From Pseudomonas entomophila (GTDB lineage: Bacteria; Pseudomonadota; Gammaproteobacteria; Pseudomonadales; Pseudomonadaceae), in assembly GCF_013523165.1 (NCBI RefSeq), contig NZ_JAAMQI010000004.1, positions 181,575 through 245,574 on the forward strand: a stretch of DNA of 64,000 nucleotides, written 5' to 3'. The notes under the pieces are model-generated. The model did no database searches. It saw nothing but the letters and a program-made list of their open reading frames with translations, and was not told the origin of the DNA. Within the stretch, counting starts at the first letter, position 1, and each line of letters starts with the position of its first letter. Positions 36,262-45,290 of the stretch are shown in pieces. Made by a program: the position numbers and the translations under genes.

Positions 36262-38712
36262 ATGTCTCAGGATCTCAATACGCGTGACGCGGAGGTGGCG
36301 GCATTCCGCGCCGCTGTACTGGATAAGTTGACCTATGCGGTCGGCAAGGACCCGGAGCATGCCTTCGAGCATGACTGGTTCGAGGCGGTCGCGCTGGCCG
36401 CACGCGATCACATGGTCGATCACTGGATGGACCATACCCGTCAGGCCTACCGACGCAGCCAGAAGCGCGTGTATTACCTCTCACTGGAGTTCCTGATCGG
36501 CCGGCTGCTGTACGACAGCCTCAACAACCTCGGCCTGCTGGACATTGCCCGTGAGGCGATGGACGGCCTGGACGTGGACCTGGAACGCATCCGCCTGCTC
36601 GAGCCCGATGCGGCGCTGGGCAACGGCGGCCTCGGGCGCCTGGCGGCGTGCTTCATGGAGAGCATGTCGACCCTGGGCATCGCTGCCCACGGTTATGGCA
36701 TCCGCTACGAGCATGGCCTGTTCCGGCAGGCGCTGGTCGATGGCTGGCAGCAGGAGCAGACCGAGAACTGGCTGGATTTCGGCAACCCGTGGGAGTTCGA
36801 GCGCGCCGAGGTGATCTACCCGATCAGCTTCGGAGGCAGTGTCGAAACCGTCACCGATGCCGAGGGCCAGCAGCGGCAGATCTGGACACCGGGTGAAACG
36901 GTGCGTGCCGTAGCCTATGACACGCCTGTCGTCGGCTGGCGTGGTGCCAGCGTCAACACCTTGCGCCTGTGGCGTGCACGGGCGCTGGAGGAGCTGCACC
37001 TGGAGCGCTTCAACGCCGGTGACCACTTGGGCGCCGTGGCCGAAGTCGCGCGTGCCGAGAGCATCTCGCGCGTGCTGTACCCGGCCGACAGCACCGAGGC
37101 CGGTCAGGAATTGCGCCTGCGCCAGGAGTATTTCTTCGTCTCGGCGTCGCTGCAGGACCTGTTGCGTCGCCACCTGACCATGCACGACTCCCTGCTGAAC
37201 CTGCCCGATGCGGCGGCCATCCAGCTCAACGACACGCACCCGTCGATCGCCGTGGCCGAGCTGATGCGCCAGCTGGTCGACCTGCACGAGATCCCGTGGG
37301 ACACGGCCTGGGACCTGACCGTCAACACCCTGGCCTACACCAACCACACCCTGTTGCCCGAAGCGCTGGAGACCTGGCAGGTGTCGCTGATGGAGCGCAT
37401 GCTGCCGCGGCACATGCAGATCATCTACCTGATCAACGCCTACCACATCGATGCCGTGCGCGCCAAAGGGCTGCACGACTTCGAACTGCTGCGCGCCGTC
37501 TCGCTGATCGAGGAAGATAACGGCCGCCGGGTGCGCATGGGCAACCTGGCGTTCCTGGGCTCGCACAGCGTCAACGGCGTCTCGGCGCTGCACACCAAGC
37601 TGATGCGCAACACGGTGTTCGCCGACTTGCACCGGCTCTACCCGGAGCGCATCAACAACAAGACCAATGGCGTGACCTTCCGCCGCTGGCTATACCAGTC
37701 CAATCCGCAACTGACCGACATGCTCGTGGAAGCACTGGGGCCGGACTTCAAGGACGACCCACAGCGGCGCCTGGTCGACCTGGCACCGTTCGCTGAAAAG
37801 ACCGCCTTCCGTCGCCAGTTCGCCGAGCAGCGGCTGCACAGCAAGCGTGCCCTGGCCAGCATCATCCAGGAGCGCGTCGGCGTCACCGTCAACCCGGAGG
37901 CGTTGTTCGACGTCCAGGTCAAGCGGATCCACGAGTACAAGCGCCAATTGCTCAACCTGCTGCACACCGTGGCGCTGTACCAGGCCATGCGCGCCGAGCC
38001 GGAAACCCAGTGGGCGCCGCGGGTGAAGATCTTCGCCGGCAAGGCGGCGGCCAGCTATCACCAGGCCAAGCTGATCATCAAGCTGACCAACGACATCGCC
38101 CGGGTGGTCAACAACGACCCGACCGTGCGCGGCCTGTTGAAGGTGGTATTCCTGCCCAACTACAACGTCAGCCTGGCCGAAAGCATCATTCCGGCGGCCG
38201 ACCTGTCCGAGCAGATTTCCACCGCCGGCTACGAAGCCTCGGGCACCAGCAACATGAAGTTCGGCCTCAACGGGGCCCTGACCATCGGCACCCTCGATGG
38301 CGCCAACGTCGAAATGAGCGAGCAGGTCGGGATGGACAACCTGTTCATCTTCGGCCTGACGGCCCAGCAGGTGGAGGCGCGCCGCCGCAGCGGCGACTTC
38401 GGCGCCAGCCAGGCGATCGCGGCCTCGCGTCGGCTCAGCGACGTGCTCGAGGCCATCCGCGGTGGTGTGTTCTCCCCGGACGATCCGTCGCGTTACATCG
38501 GCCTGGTCGATTCGCTGGTGGCTTACGATCGGTTCCTGGTCTGCGCCGACTTCGACGCCTACTGGGATGCCCAGCGCCAGGTCGAGGCGCTCTGGCATCA
38601 GCCTCAGGCGTGGTGGCGCAAGGCGGTGCTCAACACCGCCCACATGGGCTGGTTCTCCTCCGACCGGACCATCCGTGAGTACGCCGCCGAGATCTGGCAC
38701 GCACTGGACTGA
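36262..38712 (+). CDS. glgP: Glycogen/alpha-glucan phosphorylase
   Basis: The 816-residue PLP enzyme releases glucose-1-phosphate from alpha-1,4-glucans. The start MSQDLNTRDAEVAAF (36262) is preceded by GAGGA; 41 more in-frame codons upstream are not family-like. Landmarks are YYLSLEFLIGRLL (about 70), NGGLGRLAACFMESMSTL (about 118), NTHPSIA-type region QLNDTHPSIAVAELMRQL, VKRIHEYKRQLLNLL (about 555), KAAASYHQAKLIIKL and the PLP-lysine region EASGTSNMKFGLNGALTIGTLDGANVE (split around residue 660-685). It is oriented away from ykgJ and is followed by a 222-bp gap to fbp. Confidence 0.96.
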   Translation: MSQDLNTRDAEVAAFRAAVLDKLTYAVGKDPEHAFEHDWFEAVALAARDHMVDHWMDHTRQAYRRSQKRVYYLSLEFLIGRLLYDSLNNLGLLDIAREAMDGLDVDLERIRLLEPDAALGNGGLGRLAACFMESMSTLGIAAHGYGIRYEHGLFRQALVDGWQQEQTENWLDFGNPWEFERAEVIYPISFGGSVETVTDAEGQQRQIWTPGETVRAVAYDTPVVGWRGASVNTLRLWRARALEELHLERFNAGDHLGAVAEVARAESISRVLYPADSTEAGQELRLRQEYFFVSASLQDLLRRHLTMHDSLLNLPDAAAIQLNDTHPSIAVAELMRQLVDLHEIPWDTAWDLTVNTLAYTNHTLLPEALETWQVSLMERMLPRHMQIIYLINAYHIDAVRAKGLHDFELLRAVSLIEEDNGRRVRMGNLAFLGSHSVNGVSALHTKLMRNTVFADLHRLYPERINNKTNGVTFRRWLYQSNPQLTDMLVEALGPDFKDDPQRRLVDLAPFAEKTAFRRQFAEQRLHSKRALASIIQERVGVTVNPEALFDVQVKRIHEYKRQLLNLLHTVALYQAMRAEPETQWAPRVKIFAGKAAASYHQAKLIIKLTNDIARVVNNDPTVRGLLKVVFLPNYNVSLAESIIPAADLSEQISTAGYEASGTSNMKFGLNGALTIGTLDGANVEMSEQVGMDNLFIFGLTAQQVEARRRSGDFGASQAIAASRRLSDVLEAIRGGVFSPDDPSRYIGLVDSLVAYDRFLVCADFDAYWDAQRQVEALWHQPQAWWRKAVLNTAHMGWFSSDRTIREYAAEIWHALD

Positions 38713-38934
38713 GCGCGACAGGGGAAAGGGCGCGGGGGCATGGACAGTTGCCCCCTCGAGTGCTGAACTACCCAGGCGGCGCGTCGTCAGATGCGCCGGA
38801 CCCTGTCTCGCCCTCCACCTGACCCTTCGCCCAGGCGATCGCGCGGGTGGGCGGGCCGGCGACAGCTCGCTAGCCTTCGACACTCCCTGTAGACTGCATG
38901 GGTTTATCGACCCCATTCCCTTCCGGAGCCACAC

Positions 38935-39945
38935 ATGTCCCGCGTTACCCTGAGTCGCTATTTGATTGAGCAGACCCGCAGCAACAATACCCCTGCCGAT
39001 CTGCGTTTCCTGATCGAAGTGGTGGCGCGTGCGTGCAAGGAGATCAGCCACAACGTGTCCAAGGGCGCCCTGGGTGGTGTGCTGGGCAGCATGGGCACCG
39101 AAAACGTGCAGGGCGAGGTGCAGAAGAAGCTCGACGTGATTTCCAACGAGATCCTGCTCGAAGCCAACGAATGGGGCGGTCACCTGGCCGGCATGGCGTC
39201 CGAAGAGATGGACAACGCTTACCAGATCCCGGGCCGCTACCCGAAAGGTGCCTATCTGCTGGTCTTCGACCCGCTCGACGGTTCGTCGAACATCGACGTC
39301 AACGTGTCGGTCGGCACCATCTTCTCCGTGCTGCGGTGCCCGAACGAGTACCTGAGCCAGAACGAAACCCTGAACGAGCAGGCCTTCCTGCAGCCAGGCA
39401 CCCAACAAGTGGCGGCCGGCTACGCCATCTATGGTCCGCAGACCATGCTGGTGCTGACCCTGGGCAACGGTGTCATCGGTTTCACCCTGGATCGCGAGCT
39501 GGGCAGCTTCGTGCTGACCCACGAGAACATCCAGGTCCCGGAGACCACCGCCGAATTCGCCATCAACATGTCCAACCAGCGTCACTGGGAAGCGCCGGTG
39601 CAGCGTTACGTGGGTGAGCTGCTGGCGGGCGAGACCGGCCCGTTGAAGAAGAACTACAACATGCGCTGGATCGCCTCGATGGTGGCCGACGTGCACCGGA
39701 TCCTCACCCGTGGCGGCCTGTTCATGTACCCGCGCGACGCCCGTGACCCGTCCAAGCCGGGCAAGCTGCGCCTGATGTACGAAGCCAACCCGATGTCGTT
39801 CATCATCGAGCAGGCAGGCGGTGCCTCCACCACCGGTCTCGAGCGCATCCTCGACATCCAGCCGGAAAGCCTGCACCAGCGCGTCTCGGTGATCCTCGGC
39901 TCGAAGCAGGAAGTCGAGCGCGTCACGGCCTATCACAAGGAGTAA
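38935..39945 (+). CDS. fbp: Fructose-1,6-bisphosphatase class I
   Basis: The 336-residue gluconeogenic enzyme removes the 1-phosphate of fructose-1,6-bisphosphate. The metal-binding [22 protein letters not shown] block (about residues 110-132, written here in two parts: FDPLDGSSN then [11 protein letters not shown]), [12 protein letters not shown] and [12 protein letters not shown] with the C-terminal [14 protein letters not shown] are intact. GGAG precedes the ATG. The DUF924 gene follows 3 bp later, suggesting co-transcription. Confidence 0.97.
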   Translation: MSRVTLSRYLIEQTRSNNTPADLRFLIEVVARACKEISHNVSKGALGGVLGSMGTENVQGEVQKKLDVISNEILLEANEWGGHLAGMASEEMDNAYQIPGRYPKGAYLLVFDPLDGSSNIDVNVSVGTIFSVLRCPNEYLSQNETLNEQAFLQPGTQQVAAGYAIYGPQTMLVLTLGNGVIGFTLDRELGSFVLTHENIQVPETTAEFAINMSNQRHWEAPVQRYVGELLAGETGPLKKNYNMRWIASMVADVHRILTRGGLFMYPRDARDPSKPGKLRLMYEANPMSFIIEQAGGASTTGLERILDIQPESLHQRVSVILGSKQEVERVTAYHKE

Positions 39946-39948
39946 GCC

Positions 39949-40545
39949 ATGCTCGCACCTTGGCAGCCGTTGCTCGAGTGGTGGTTCGGTTGGGGCACCA
40001 GTGCCCAGGCCGTGGCCGACGAGAAAAGCACGCTGTGGTTCGGCAAGCACCACGATGCCGAAGCGCACGAGCGCTTCGGCGAGTGGGTCGAGCAGGCGCT
40101 GGACGGTGGCCTGGACGAATGGCAGCAGAGTCCGCAGGGTTGGCTGGGGCTGATCCTGCTGCTCGACCAGTTGCCGCGCATGATCTACCGCGACACGCCA
40201 CGTGCGTTCGAGGGTGATCGTCGCGCCCAGGTGGTGGCCATGCAGGGTTTGCAGCAGAACTGGGATTACCAGCTGCTGCCGATCCAGCGAGCGTTCGTGC
40301 TGCTGGTGCTGGAGCATTCCGAGGTGCTCGACTGGCAGCAGTTGAGCGTGGAGCGCCATCAGGCCCTGCTCGGCGAGCAGCCTGACAGCCAACGCCGGCT
40401 GTTCGAAGGCTTCCTCGATTATGCCGAGCAGCACCAACGCATCATCGAACGCTTCGGCCGGTTCCCGCACCGCAACCTGGTGCTGGGACGCCCGAGTACC
40501 AGCGAAGAGATGGACTTCCTGCTGGAGCCGGGTTCACGGTTCTAG
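39949..40545 (+). CDS. DUF924 family protein
   Basis: The 198-residue all-helical, TPR-like protein has the family pattern WWFGWGTSAQAV at the start, LWFGKHHDAEAHERFGE (about 30), GLILLLDQLPRMIYRDTPRAF (about 68-88) and FGRFPHRNLVLGRPSTSEEMDFL at the end. It starts 3 bp after fbp. No biochemical function is established for the family. Confidence 0.9.
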   Translation: MLAPWQPLLEWWFGWGTSAQAVADEKSTLWFGKHHDAEAHERFGEWVEQALDGGLDEWQQSPQGWLGLILLLDQLPRMIYRDTPRAFEGDRRAQVVAMQGLQQNWDYQLLPIQRAFVLLVLEHSEVLDWQQLSVERHQALLGEQPDSQRRLFEGFLDYAEQHQRIIERFGRFPHRNLVLGRPSTSEEMDFLLEPGSRF

Positions 40546-40601
40546 CGGCCTGTGAGTCGGTGAGCGCCCGCTGACCGACGCTCGGGCGGTGCCTATCCTG
40601 G

Positions 40602-40764
40602 CTATCGCTGGCAAGCCAGCTCCCACAGGGGCCATGTAGCCTGCCAGGAAGCAGGATGGCTCAGCCCTCTTGTGGAAGCCAGGAAGCAAGATGGCTCAGC
40701 CCTTTTGTGGAAGCCAGGAAACAGGATGGCTCAGCCCCCTGTGGGAGCGGGCTTGCCCGCGATG
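40602..40764. repeat. Inverted REP pair flanking three 35-bp tandem repeats
   Basis: A REP (40602..40633, core GCTGGCAAGCCAGC) and an opposite-oriented REP (40738..40763, core GCGGGCTTGCCCGC) enclose three direct 35-bp units at 40643..40677, 40678..40712 and 40713..40747 that begin GCCAGGAAGCAGGATGGCTC and end in TGTGGAA or TGTGGGA. The units differ at a few positions. The rest of the 391-bp gap 40546..40936 shows no gene. Confidence 0.85.
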
Positions 40765-40936
40765 AGCGCGGCAAGCACCCGTGCAGTGCCAGACAGCCAA
40801 TACCATGCAGCGCCATGGGCCGCTTCGTCACCCCAGGTCCCTCGCAAAAATCACCCTCCTCGGGAACCAATGAGTCCTCTCTGCATCCAAGGCCCCTGCA
40901 GGTCGACCGCCTGTGTCTTTTCCAGGAGCCTCGTGC

Positions 40937-41194
40937 ATGCCTTCCTTGCGTTCCCTCATCCTCTTGTCGCTGTGCGTTGCCTTGGCGGCCTGCAGCAAGC
41001 TCACCCAGGAAAACTACGCCAAGCTCAAGGCGGGCATGACGCGTGTCCAGGTCGAGCAATTGCTCGGCAAGCCGACCGAGTGCTCCGGTGCCCTAGGCAT
41101 CAGCAGCTGCACCTGGGGCGATGAGACGCGCTTCATCAGCGTGCAGTACGCATCGGACCGCGTGGTGATGTACGCAGGGCAGGGGCTCCAGTGA
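40937..41194 (+). CDS. Small BamE/DUF3862-like lipoprotein
   Basis: The 85-residue precursor has a lipoprotein signal with lipobox LAAC (Cys19; MPSLRSLILLSLCVALAAC) and then KLKAGMTRVQVEQLLGKPTEC, the SmpA/OmlA-like turn motif, followed by SCTWGDETRFISVQYASDRV. CAGGAG 8 bases upstream supports the ATG at 40937. It ends in a GTGA overlap with the lipocalin gene. Probably an outer-membrane-attached small protein of unknown function. Confidence 0.82.
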   Translation: MPSLRSLILLSLCVALAACSKLTQENYAKLKAGMTRVQVEQLLGKPTECSGALGISSCTWGDETRFISVQYASDRVVMYAGQGLQ

Positions 41195-41763
41195 GCCGCC
41201 TGCGCGCCAGCGTGATCGCAGGCCTGCTCCTGCTTCTCGGCGGCTGCGCCGCGTCTGCCGTGGACAGCCTGGCGCCGCGCACGGCAGGCCACATCGATCT
41301 CAAGCGTTACCAGGGCAAATGGTTCGAGCTGGCGCACTTGCCGCTGCGCCTCGAACAAGACTGTGCCCAAGCCGAAACCCACTACAACGTCCGTGCCGAT
41401 GGCTCGCTGGGTGTGCTCAACCGGTGCCGTACGCTGGACGATCGCTGGAGCAGCGCCCAGGGCGGCGCCTGGCGCCAGGCGCCCGAGCGCACCGACCGGT
41501 TCTGGATCGCGTTCGACCGGGGCCTCGCCCACCTGATACCCAGCCTGGCGAGGCGCGAATACTGGGTGCTCTATGTCGACGAGCGCTACCAGCAAGCGAT
41601 CGTCGGCAGCCCCGACCGCAGGTCGCTGTGGATCCTCTCGCGCACGCCCGCGCTGGCGGTGGTCGAGCGTGAACGGCTGCTGGCCAGGGCCCGTCAGCAA
41701 GGCTATGACACCACCCGCCTGGTCTGGCGCGTGGCCGACCGCGACATCGCCCGGCTCGACTGA
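41191..41763 (+). CDS. blc: Outer-membrane lipoprotein, bacterial lipocalin
   Basis: The 190-residue protein starts with GTG and has a lipobox (LLGGC, Cys19). It has the lipocalin signature YQGKWFELAHLPLRLEQDCA (about 40-59; the GxW motif), then YNVRADGSLGVLNRC and FWIAFDRGLAHLIPSLARREYWVLYVDERY with the C-terminal ILSRTPALAVVERERLLARA region. Bacterial lipocalins bind fatty acids or lysophospholipids at the outer membrane. It overlaps the upstream lipoprotein gene by 4 bp. Confidence 0.92.
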   Translation: MSRLRASVIAGLLLLLGGCAASAVDSLAPRTAGHIDLKRYQGKWFELAHLPLRLEQDCAQAETHYNVRADGSLGVLNRCRTLDDRWSSAQGGAWRQAPERTDRFWIAFDRGLAHLIPSLARREYWVLYVDERYQQAIVGSPDRRSLWILSRTPALAVVERERLLARARQQGYDTTRLVWRVADRDIARLD

Positions 41764-41897
41764 GCCCTTCGGTGCGCCCGGCGGACGGACCGGGCCGGGC
41801 CGCGTCGTCTGCAGGGCATGTGCACGGCACGCATGCTCAAAGCGTGATTCGGGTTTATGATGGCGATGGCCATCCAAATCCTCACACGGAGTGCGTA

Positions 41898-42869
41898 ATG
41901 CAGACCTTGTATCCGCAGATCAAACCCTACGCCCGGCATGACCTGGCCGTGGAAGCGCCGCATGTGCTGTATGTCGACGAGAGTGGCTCGCCGGAGGGTC
42001 TGCCGGTGGTCTTCATCCATGGCGGGCCTGGCGCGGGTTGCGATGCGCAGAGTCGCTGCTACTTCGACCCCAATGTCTACCGTATCGTCACGTTCGACCA
42101 GCGAGGCTGCGGGCGCTCCACGCCGCATGCCAGCCTGGAGAACAACACCACCTGGCATCTGGTCGAAGACCTCGAGCGCATCCGCGAGCACCTGGGCATC
42201 GACAAGTGGGTGCTGTTCGGCGGTTCGTGGGGGTCGACCCTGGCGCTGGCCTACGCCCAGACGCACCCTGACCGTGTGCATGGCCTGATCCTGCGAGGCA
42301 TTTTCCTGTGCCGCCCCCAGGAGATCCAGTGGTTCTACCAGGAAGGCGCCAGCCGCCTGTTCCCCGATTACTGGCAAGACTACATCGCACCCATCCCGCC
42401 CGAAGAGCGCGGCGACCTGGTCAGCGCCTTCCACCGTCGCCTGACCGGCAATGACCAGATCGCCCAGATGCACGCGGCCAAGGCCTGGTCGATCTGGGAG
42501 GGCCGGACCGCTACCCTGAGGCCCAACCCCCTGGTGGTCGACCGCTTCTCCGAGCCGCAGCGCGCCTTGTCGATCGCTCGCATCGAAAGCCACTACTTCA
42601 TGAACGACGCTTTCCTCGAGGACAACCAGCTGATCCGCGACGTCCACAAGATCGCCCACCTGCCGGCAGTGATCGTGCACGGGCGCTACGACGTCATCTG
42701 CCCATTGGACAACGCCTGGGAACTGCACCAGGCCTGGCCCAACAGCGAGCTGAAGGTCATCCGGGACGCCGGTCATGCCGCCTCCGAGCCGGGCATCACC
42801 GACGCGCTGGTCCGGGCCGCCGAGCAGATGGCGCGTCGCCTGCTCGACTTGCCGCTGGACGAAGCATGA
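41898..42869 (+). CDS. pip: Proline iminopeptidase
   Basis: The 323-residue alpha/beta hydrolase removes N-terminal proline from peptides. The start [19 protein letters not shown] (41898) matches the family; 42 codons upstream are in frame but unlike it. It shows the oxyanion HGGPGAGCD (about 42), the nucleophile elbow [10 protein letters not shown] (Ser about 112), HGRYDVICP with the acid Asp and DAGHAASEP with the catalytic His near the C-terminus. It overlaps dtd by 4 bp. Confidence 0.96.
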   Translation: MQTLYPQIKPYARHDLAVEAPHVLYVDESGSPEGLPVVFIHGGPGAGCDAQSRCYFDPNVYRIVTFDQRGCGRSTPHASLENNTTWHLVEDLERIREHLGIDKWVLFGGSWGSTLALAYAQTHPDRVHGLILRGIFLCRPQEIQWFYQEGASRLFPDYWQDYIAPIPPEERGDLVSAFHRRLTGNDQIAQMHAAKAWSIWEGRTATLRPNPLVVDRFSEPQRALSIARIESHYFMNDAFLEDNQLIRDVHKIAHLPAVIVHGRYDVICPLDNAWELHQAWPNSELKVIRDAGHAASEPGITDALVRAAEQMARRLLDLPLDEA

Positions 42870-43303
42870 AGGCGTTGATCCAGCGGGTGCGTCAGGCCAG
42901 GGTCGAGGTGGCGGGGGAGGTGGTCGGCGCGATCGATCAGGGGCTGCTGGCCCTGGTCGCGGTCGAACCGGACGATACGCGCGAGCACGCTGACAAGCTG
43001 CTGCACAAACTGCTCAACTACCGTGTGTTCAGCGATGCCCAGGGCAAGATGAACCTGTCGCTCAAGGACTGTGCAGGCGGGCTGCTGCTGGTCTCGCAAT
43101 TCACCCTGGCTGCGGACACCCGAAGCGGCATGCGTCCGAGCTTTTCCAGCGCCGCGCCACCGGCCCTGGGCGCCGAGTTGTTCGACTACCTGCTGGCCCA
43201 GGCCCGGGCCGCACACGACCCGGTGGGCAGTGGCCGTTTCGGTGCCGACATGCAGGTTCACCTGGTCAACGATGGCCCGGTCACCTTCCTGTTACAAATA
43301 TGA
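42866..43303 (+). CDS. dtd: D-aminoacyl-tRNA deacylase
   Basis: The 145-residue enzyme hydrolyses D-aminoacyl-tRNAs and glycyl-tRNAAla. The conserved SQFTLAAD loop (about 79-86) and the cross-subunit cis-Gly-Pro motif NDGPVTFLL at the C-terminus are present. It starts in a 4-bp overlap with pip. Confidence 0.97.
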   Translation: MKALIQRVRQARVEVAGEVVGAIDQGLLALVAVEPDDTREHADKLLHKLLNYRVFSDAQGKMNLSLKDCAGGLLLVSQFTLAADTRSGMRPSFSSAAPPALGAELFDYLLAQARAAHDPVGSGRFGADMQVHLVNDGPVTFLLQI

Positions 43304-43565
43304 AGCAGGCATCCGCCGCAGGGACTTGGAAAACGGCCGTTTAGGCGTTAAATAGTTCGTCGCGCCTGATGCGTTGTCACGCGGGCTGCTGGATAATCGC
43401 GCGCTGCGTGGGCCTGCGTTCGCAGGTTCGTTTCATTCTGACTCGAGTACCGTCCGCGACCGTATGGGGAATCATTCAGCCCTTTCGGGGTCGGAACAGT
43501 GCTCGCCAACCCGGCATTGATCGCTGGCAGTTGGTTTCATGATCCGTTTTCGGCGAGGGTTGCTC

Positions 43566-45290
43566 GTGATTGTAAGTCCCTGTAACGCACCAAGAACCCC
43601 TGGCAATCGTCTGCGCAAGGCCCTGATGGCGAGTATCGCCCTGGCAGGTCTGTTGGGCAGTACCCCGCTGTGGGCGTTCAATCTTGATGATGTCGCAGCC
43701 AAGGCCAAGGATCTGGCTGGTCAGAAATTCGAGGCGCCCAAGAGCAATCTGCCCGCCGTGTTCCGCGACATGAAATTCGCGGACTACCAGAAGATCCACT
43801 TCCTGCGTGAAAAGGCCGAGTGGGCGGGCGACAAGACCCCGTTCAAACTGTCGTTCTATCACCAGGGCATGCACTTCGACACACCGGTGAAGATCAACGA
43901 GGTCACCGCCAGTACGGTCGAGGAAATCAAGTACGACCCGAGCCGTTTCGACTTCGGCGACCTGCAGTTCGACGCCAAGGCCACCGATCAGCTGGGCTAC
44001 GCGGGCTTCCGTGTGCTCTACCCGATCAACAAGGCCGACAAGCAGGACGAGATCATGACCTTGCTCGGCGCCAGCTACTTCCGCGTGGTCGGCAAGGGTC
44101 AGACCTATGGCCTGTCGGCGCGTGGCCTGGCCATCGACACCGCCTTGCCCTCCGGCGAGGAGTTCCCGCGATTCCGCGAGTTCTGGATCGAACGTCCGAA
44201 CCCGGGCGACAAGCACCTGGTGATCTACGCGCTGCTCGACTCGCCGCGTTCCACCGGGGCCTACAAGATGATCCTGCGGCCGGGTGACGACACCGTCGTC
44301 GACATCAAGTCGCGCGTCTACCTGCGTGACAAGGTCACCCGCCTGGGTGTCGCGCCGCTGACCAGCATGTTCCTGTTCGGCAGCAACCAGCCTTCCAAGG
44401 TACTGAACTACCGTCCGGCCCTGCACGACTCCGAAGGCCTGTCGATCCAGGCCGGCAACGGCGAATGGCTATGGCGCCCCCTGAACAACCCCAAGCACCT
44501 GGCCGTGAGCAACTTCACCGTGGAGAACCCGCGCGGGTTCGGCCTGCTGCAGCGTCAACGCGACTTCAGCCACTTCGAGGACCTGGACGACAACTACCAG
44601 ACCCGTCCGAGCGCCTGGATCGAGCCGCGTGGCGACTGGGGCAAAGGCACCGTCGACCTGGTCGAGATCCCGACCGCCGACGAGACCAACGACAACATCG
44701 TGGCGTTCTGGAGCCCGCAGACCCTGCCGGAGCCAGGCCAGCCGATCGAGCATGACTACCGCCTGCACTGGACCCTCAACGAGGCGCAGTTCCACGCTCC
44801 CGAACTGGCCTGGGTCAAGCAGACGTTGCGTTCGACCGGTGACGTGAAGCAGTCCAACCTGATTCGCCAGCCCGATGGCAGCATCGCCTTCCTGGTCGAT
44901 TTCGAAGGCCCGGTGCTGGCCGCCCTGCCGGAAGATACCGCCCTGCGTAGCCAGGTCAGCGTCGGCGACAACGCCGAGGTGGTCGAGAACAACCTGCGTT
45001 ACAACCCGCAGACCAAAGGCTGGCGCCTGACGCTGCGCTTGAAGATCAAGGACGCGACCAAGGCCACCGAGATGCGCGCGGCGCTGCTGCGCGACGTGCC
45101 GGTCGAAGCCCCCAAGGACGCCCAGCCGGCCAAGGATGCCAAGCATGACAAGGCCGCAGCCAAGCATGCCAAGGCGACCAAGCCTGCCGAGCAACCTGCT
45201 GCCGAGGCAGCGCCCACCGACGGGAAACCGGCCACCACCGAAACGGTGCTGACCGAGACCTGGAGCTACCAGTTGCCTGCCGATGAGTAA
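43566..45290 (+). CDS. opgG: Periplasmic glucan biosynthesis protein OpgG (MdoG)
   Basis: The 574-residue periplasmic protein is needed for osmoregulated periplasmic glucans. I chose the GTG at 43566 ([23 protein letters not shown]) because GAGGG lies seven bases upstream and the start agrees with P. putida relatives; an ATG at 43539 would add 9 residues. A signal peptide ends near WAFNLDD. Family blocks include [58 protein letters not shown] and [18 protein letters not shown]. The C-terminal 60 residues are an unusual Lys/Ala/Asp-rich tail. It overlaps opgH by 8 bp. Confidence 0.94.
   Translation: MIVSPCNAPRTPGNRLRKALMASIALAGLLGSTPLWAFNLDDVAAKAKDLAGQKFEAPKSNLPAVFRDMKFADYQKIHFLREKAEWAGDKTPFKLSFYHQGMHFDTPVKINEVTASTVEEIKYDPSRFDFGDLQFDAKATDQLGYAGFRVLYPINKADKQDEIMTLLGASYFRVVGKGQTYGLSARGLAIDTALPSGEEFPRFREFWIERPNPGDKHLVIYALLDSPRSTGAYKMILRPGDDTVVDIKSRVYLRDKVTRLGVAPLTSMFLFGSNQPSKVLNYRPALHDSEGLSIQAGNGEWLWRPLNNPKHLAVSNFTVENPRGFGLLQRQRDFSHFEDLDDNYQTRPSAWIEPRGDWGKGTVDLVEIPTADETNDNIVAFWSPQTLPEPGQPIEHDYRLHWTLNEAQFHAPELAWVKQTLRSTGDVKQSNLIRQPDGSIAFLVDFEGPVLAALPEDTALRSQVSVGDNAEVVENNLRYNPQTKGWRLTLRLKIKDATKATEMRAALLRDVPVEAPKDAQPAKDAKHDKAAAKHAKATKPAEQPAAEAAPTDGKPATTETVLTETWSYQLPADE

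Noticed and set aside
37690..40470. 926-codon minus-strand open frame across glgP, fbp and DUF924
   Set aside because: Runs antisense through three recognised genes; composition is typical of antisense GC3-rich frames.
40643..40747. Three 35-bp repeats as a CRISPR array
   Set aside because: The repeats are contiguous with no spacers and there are no cas genes.
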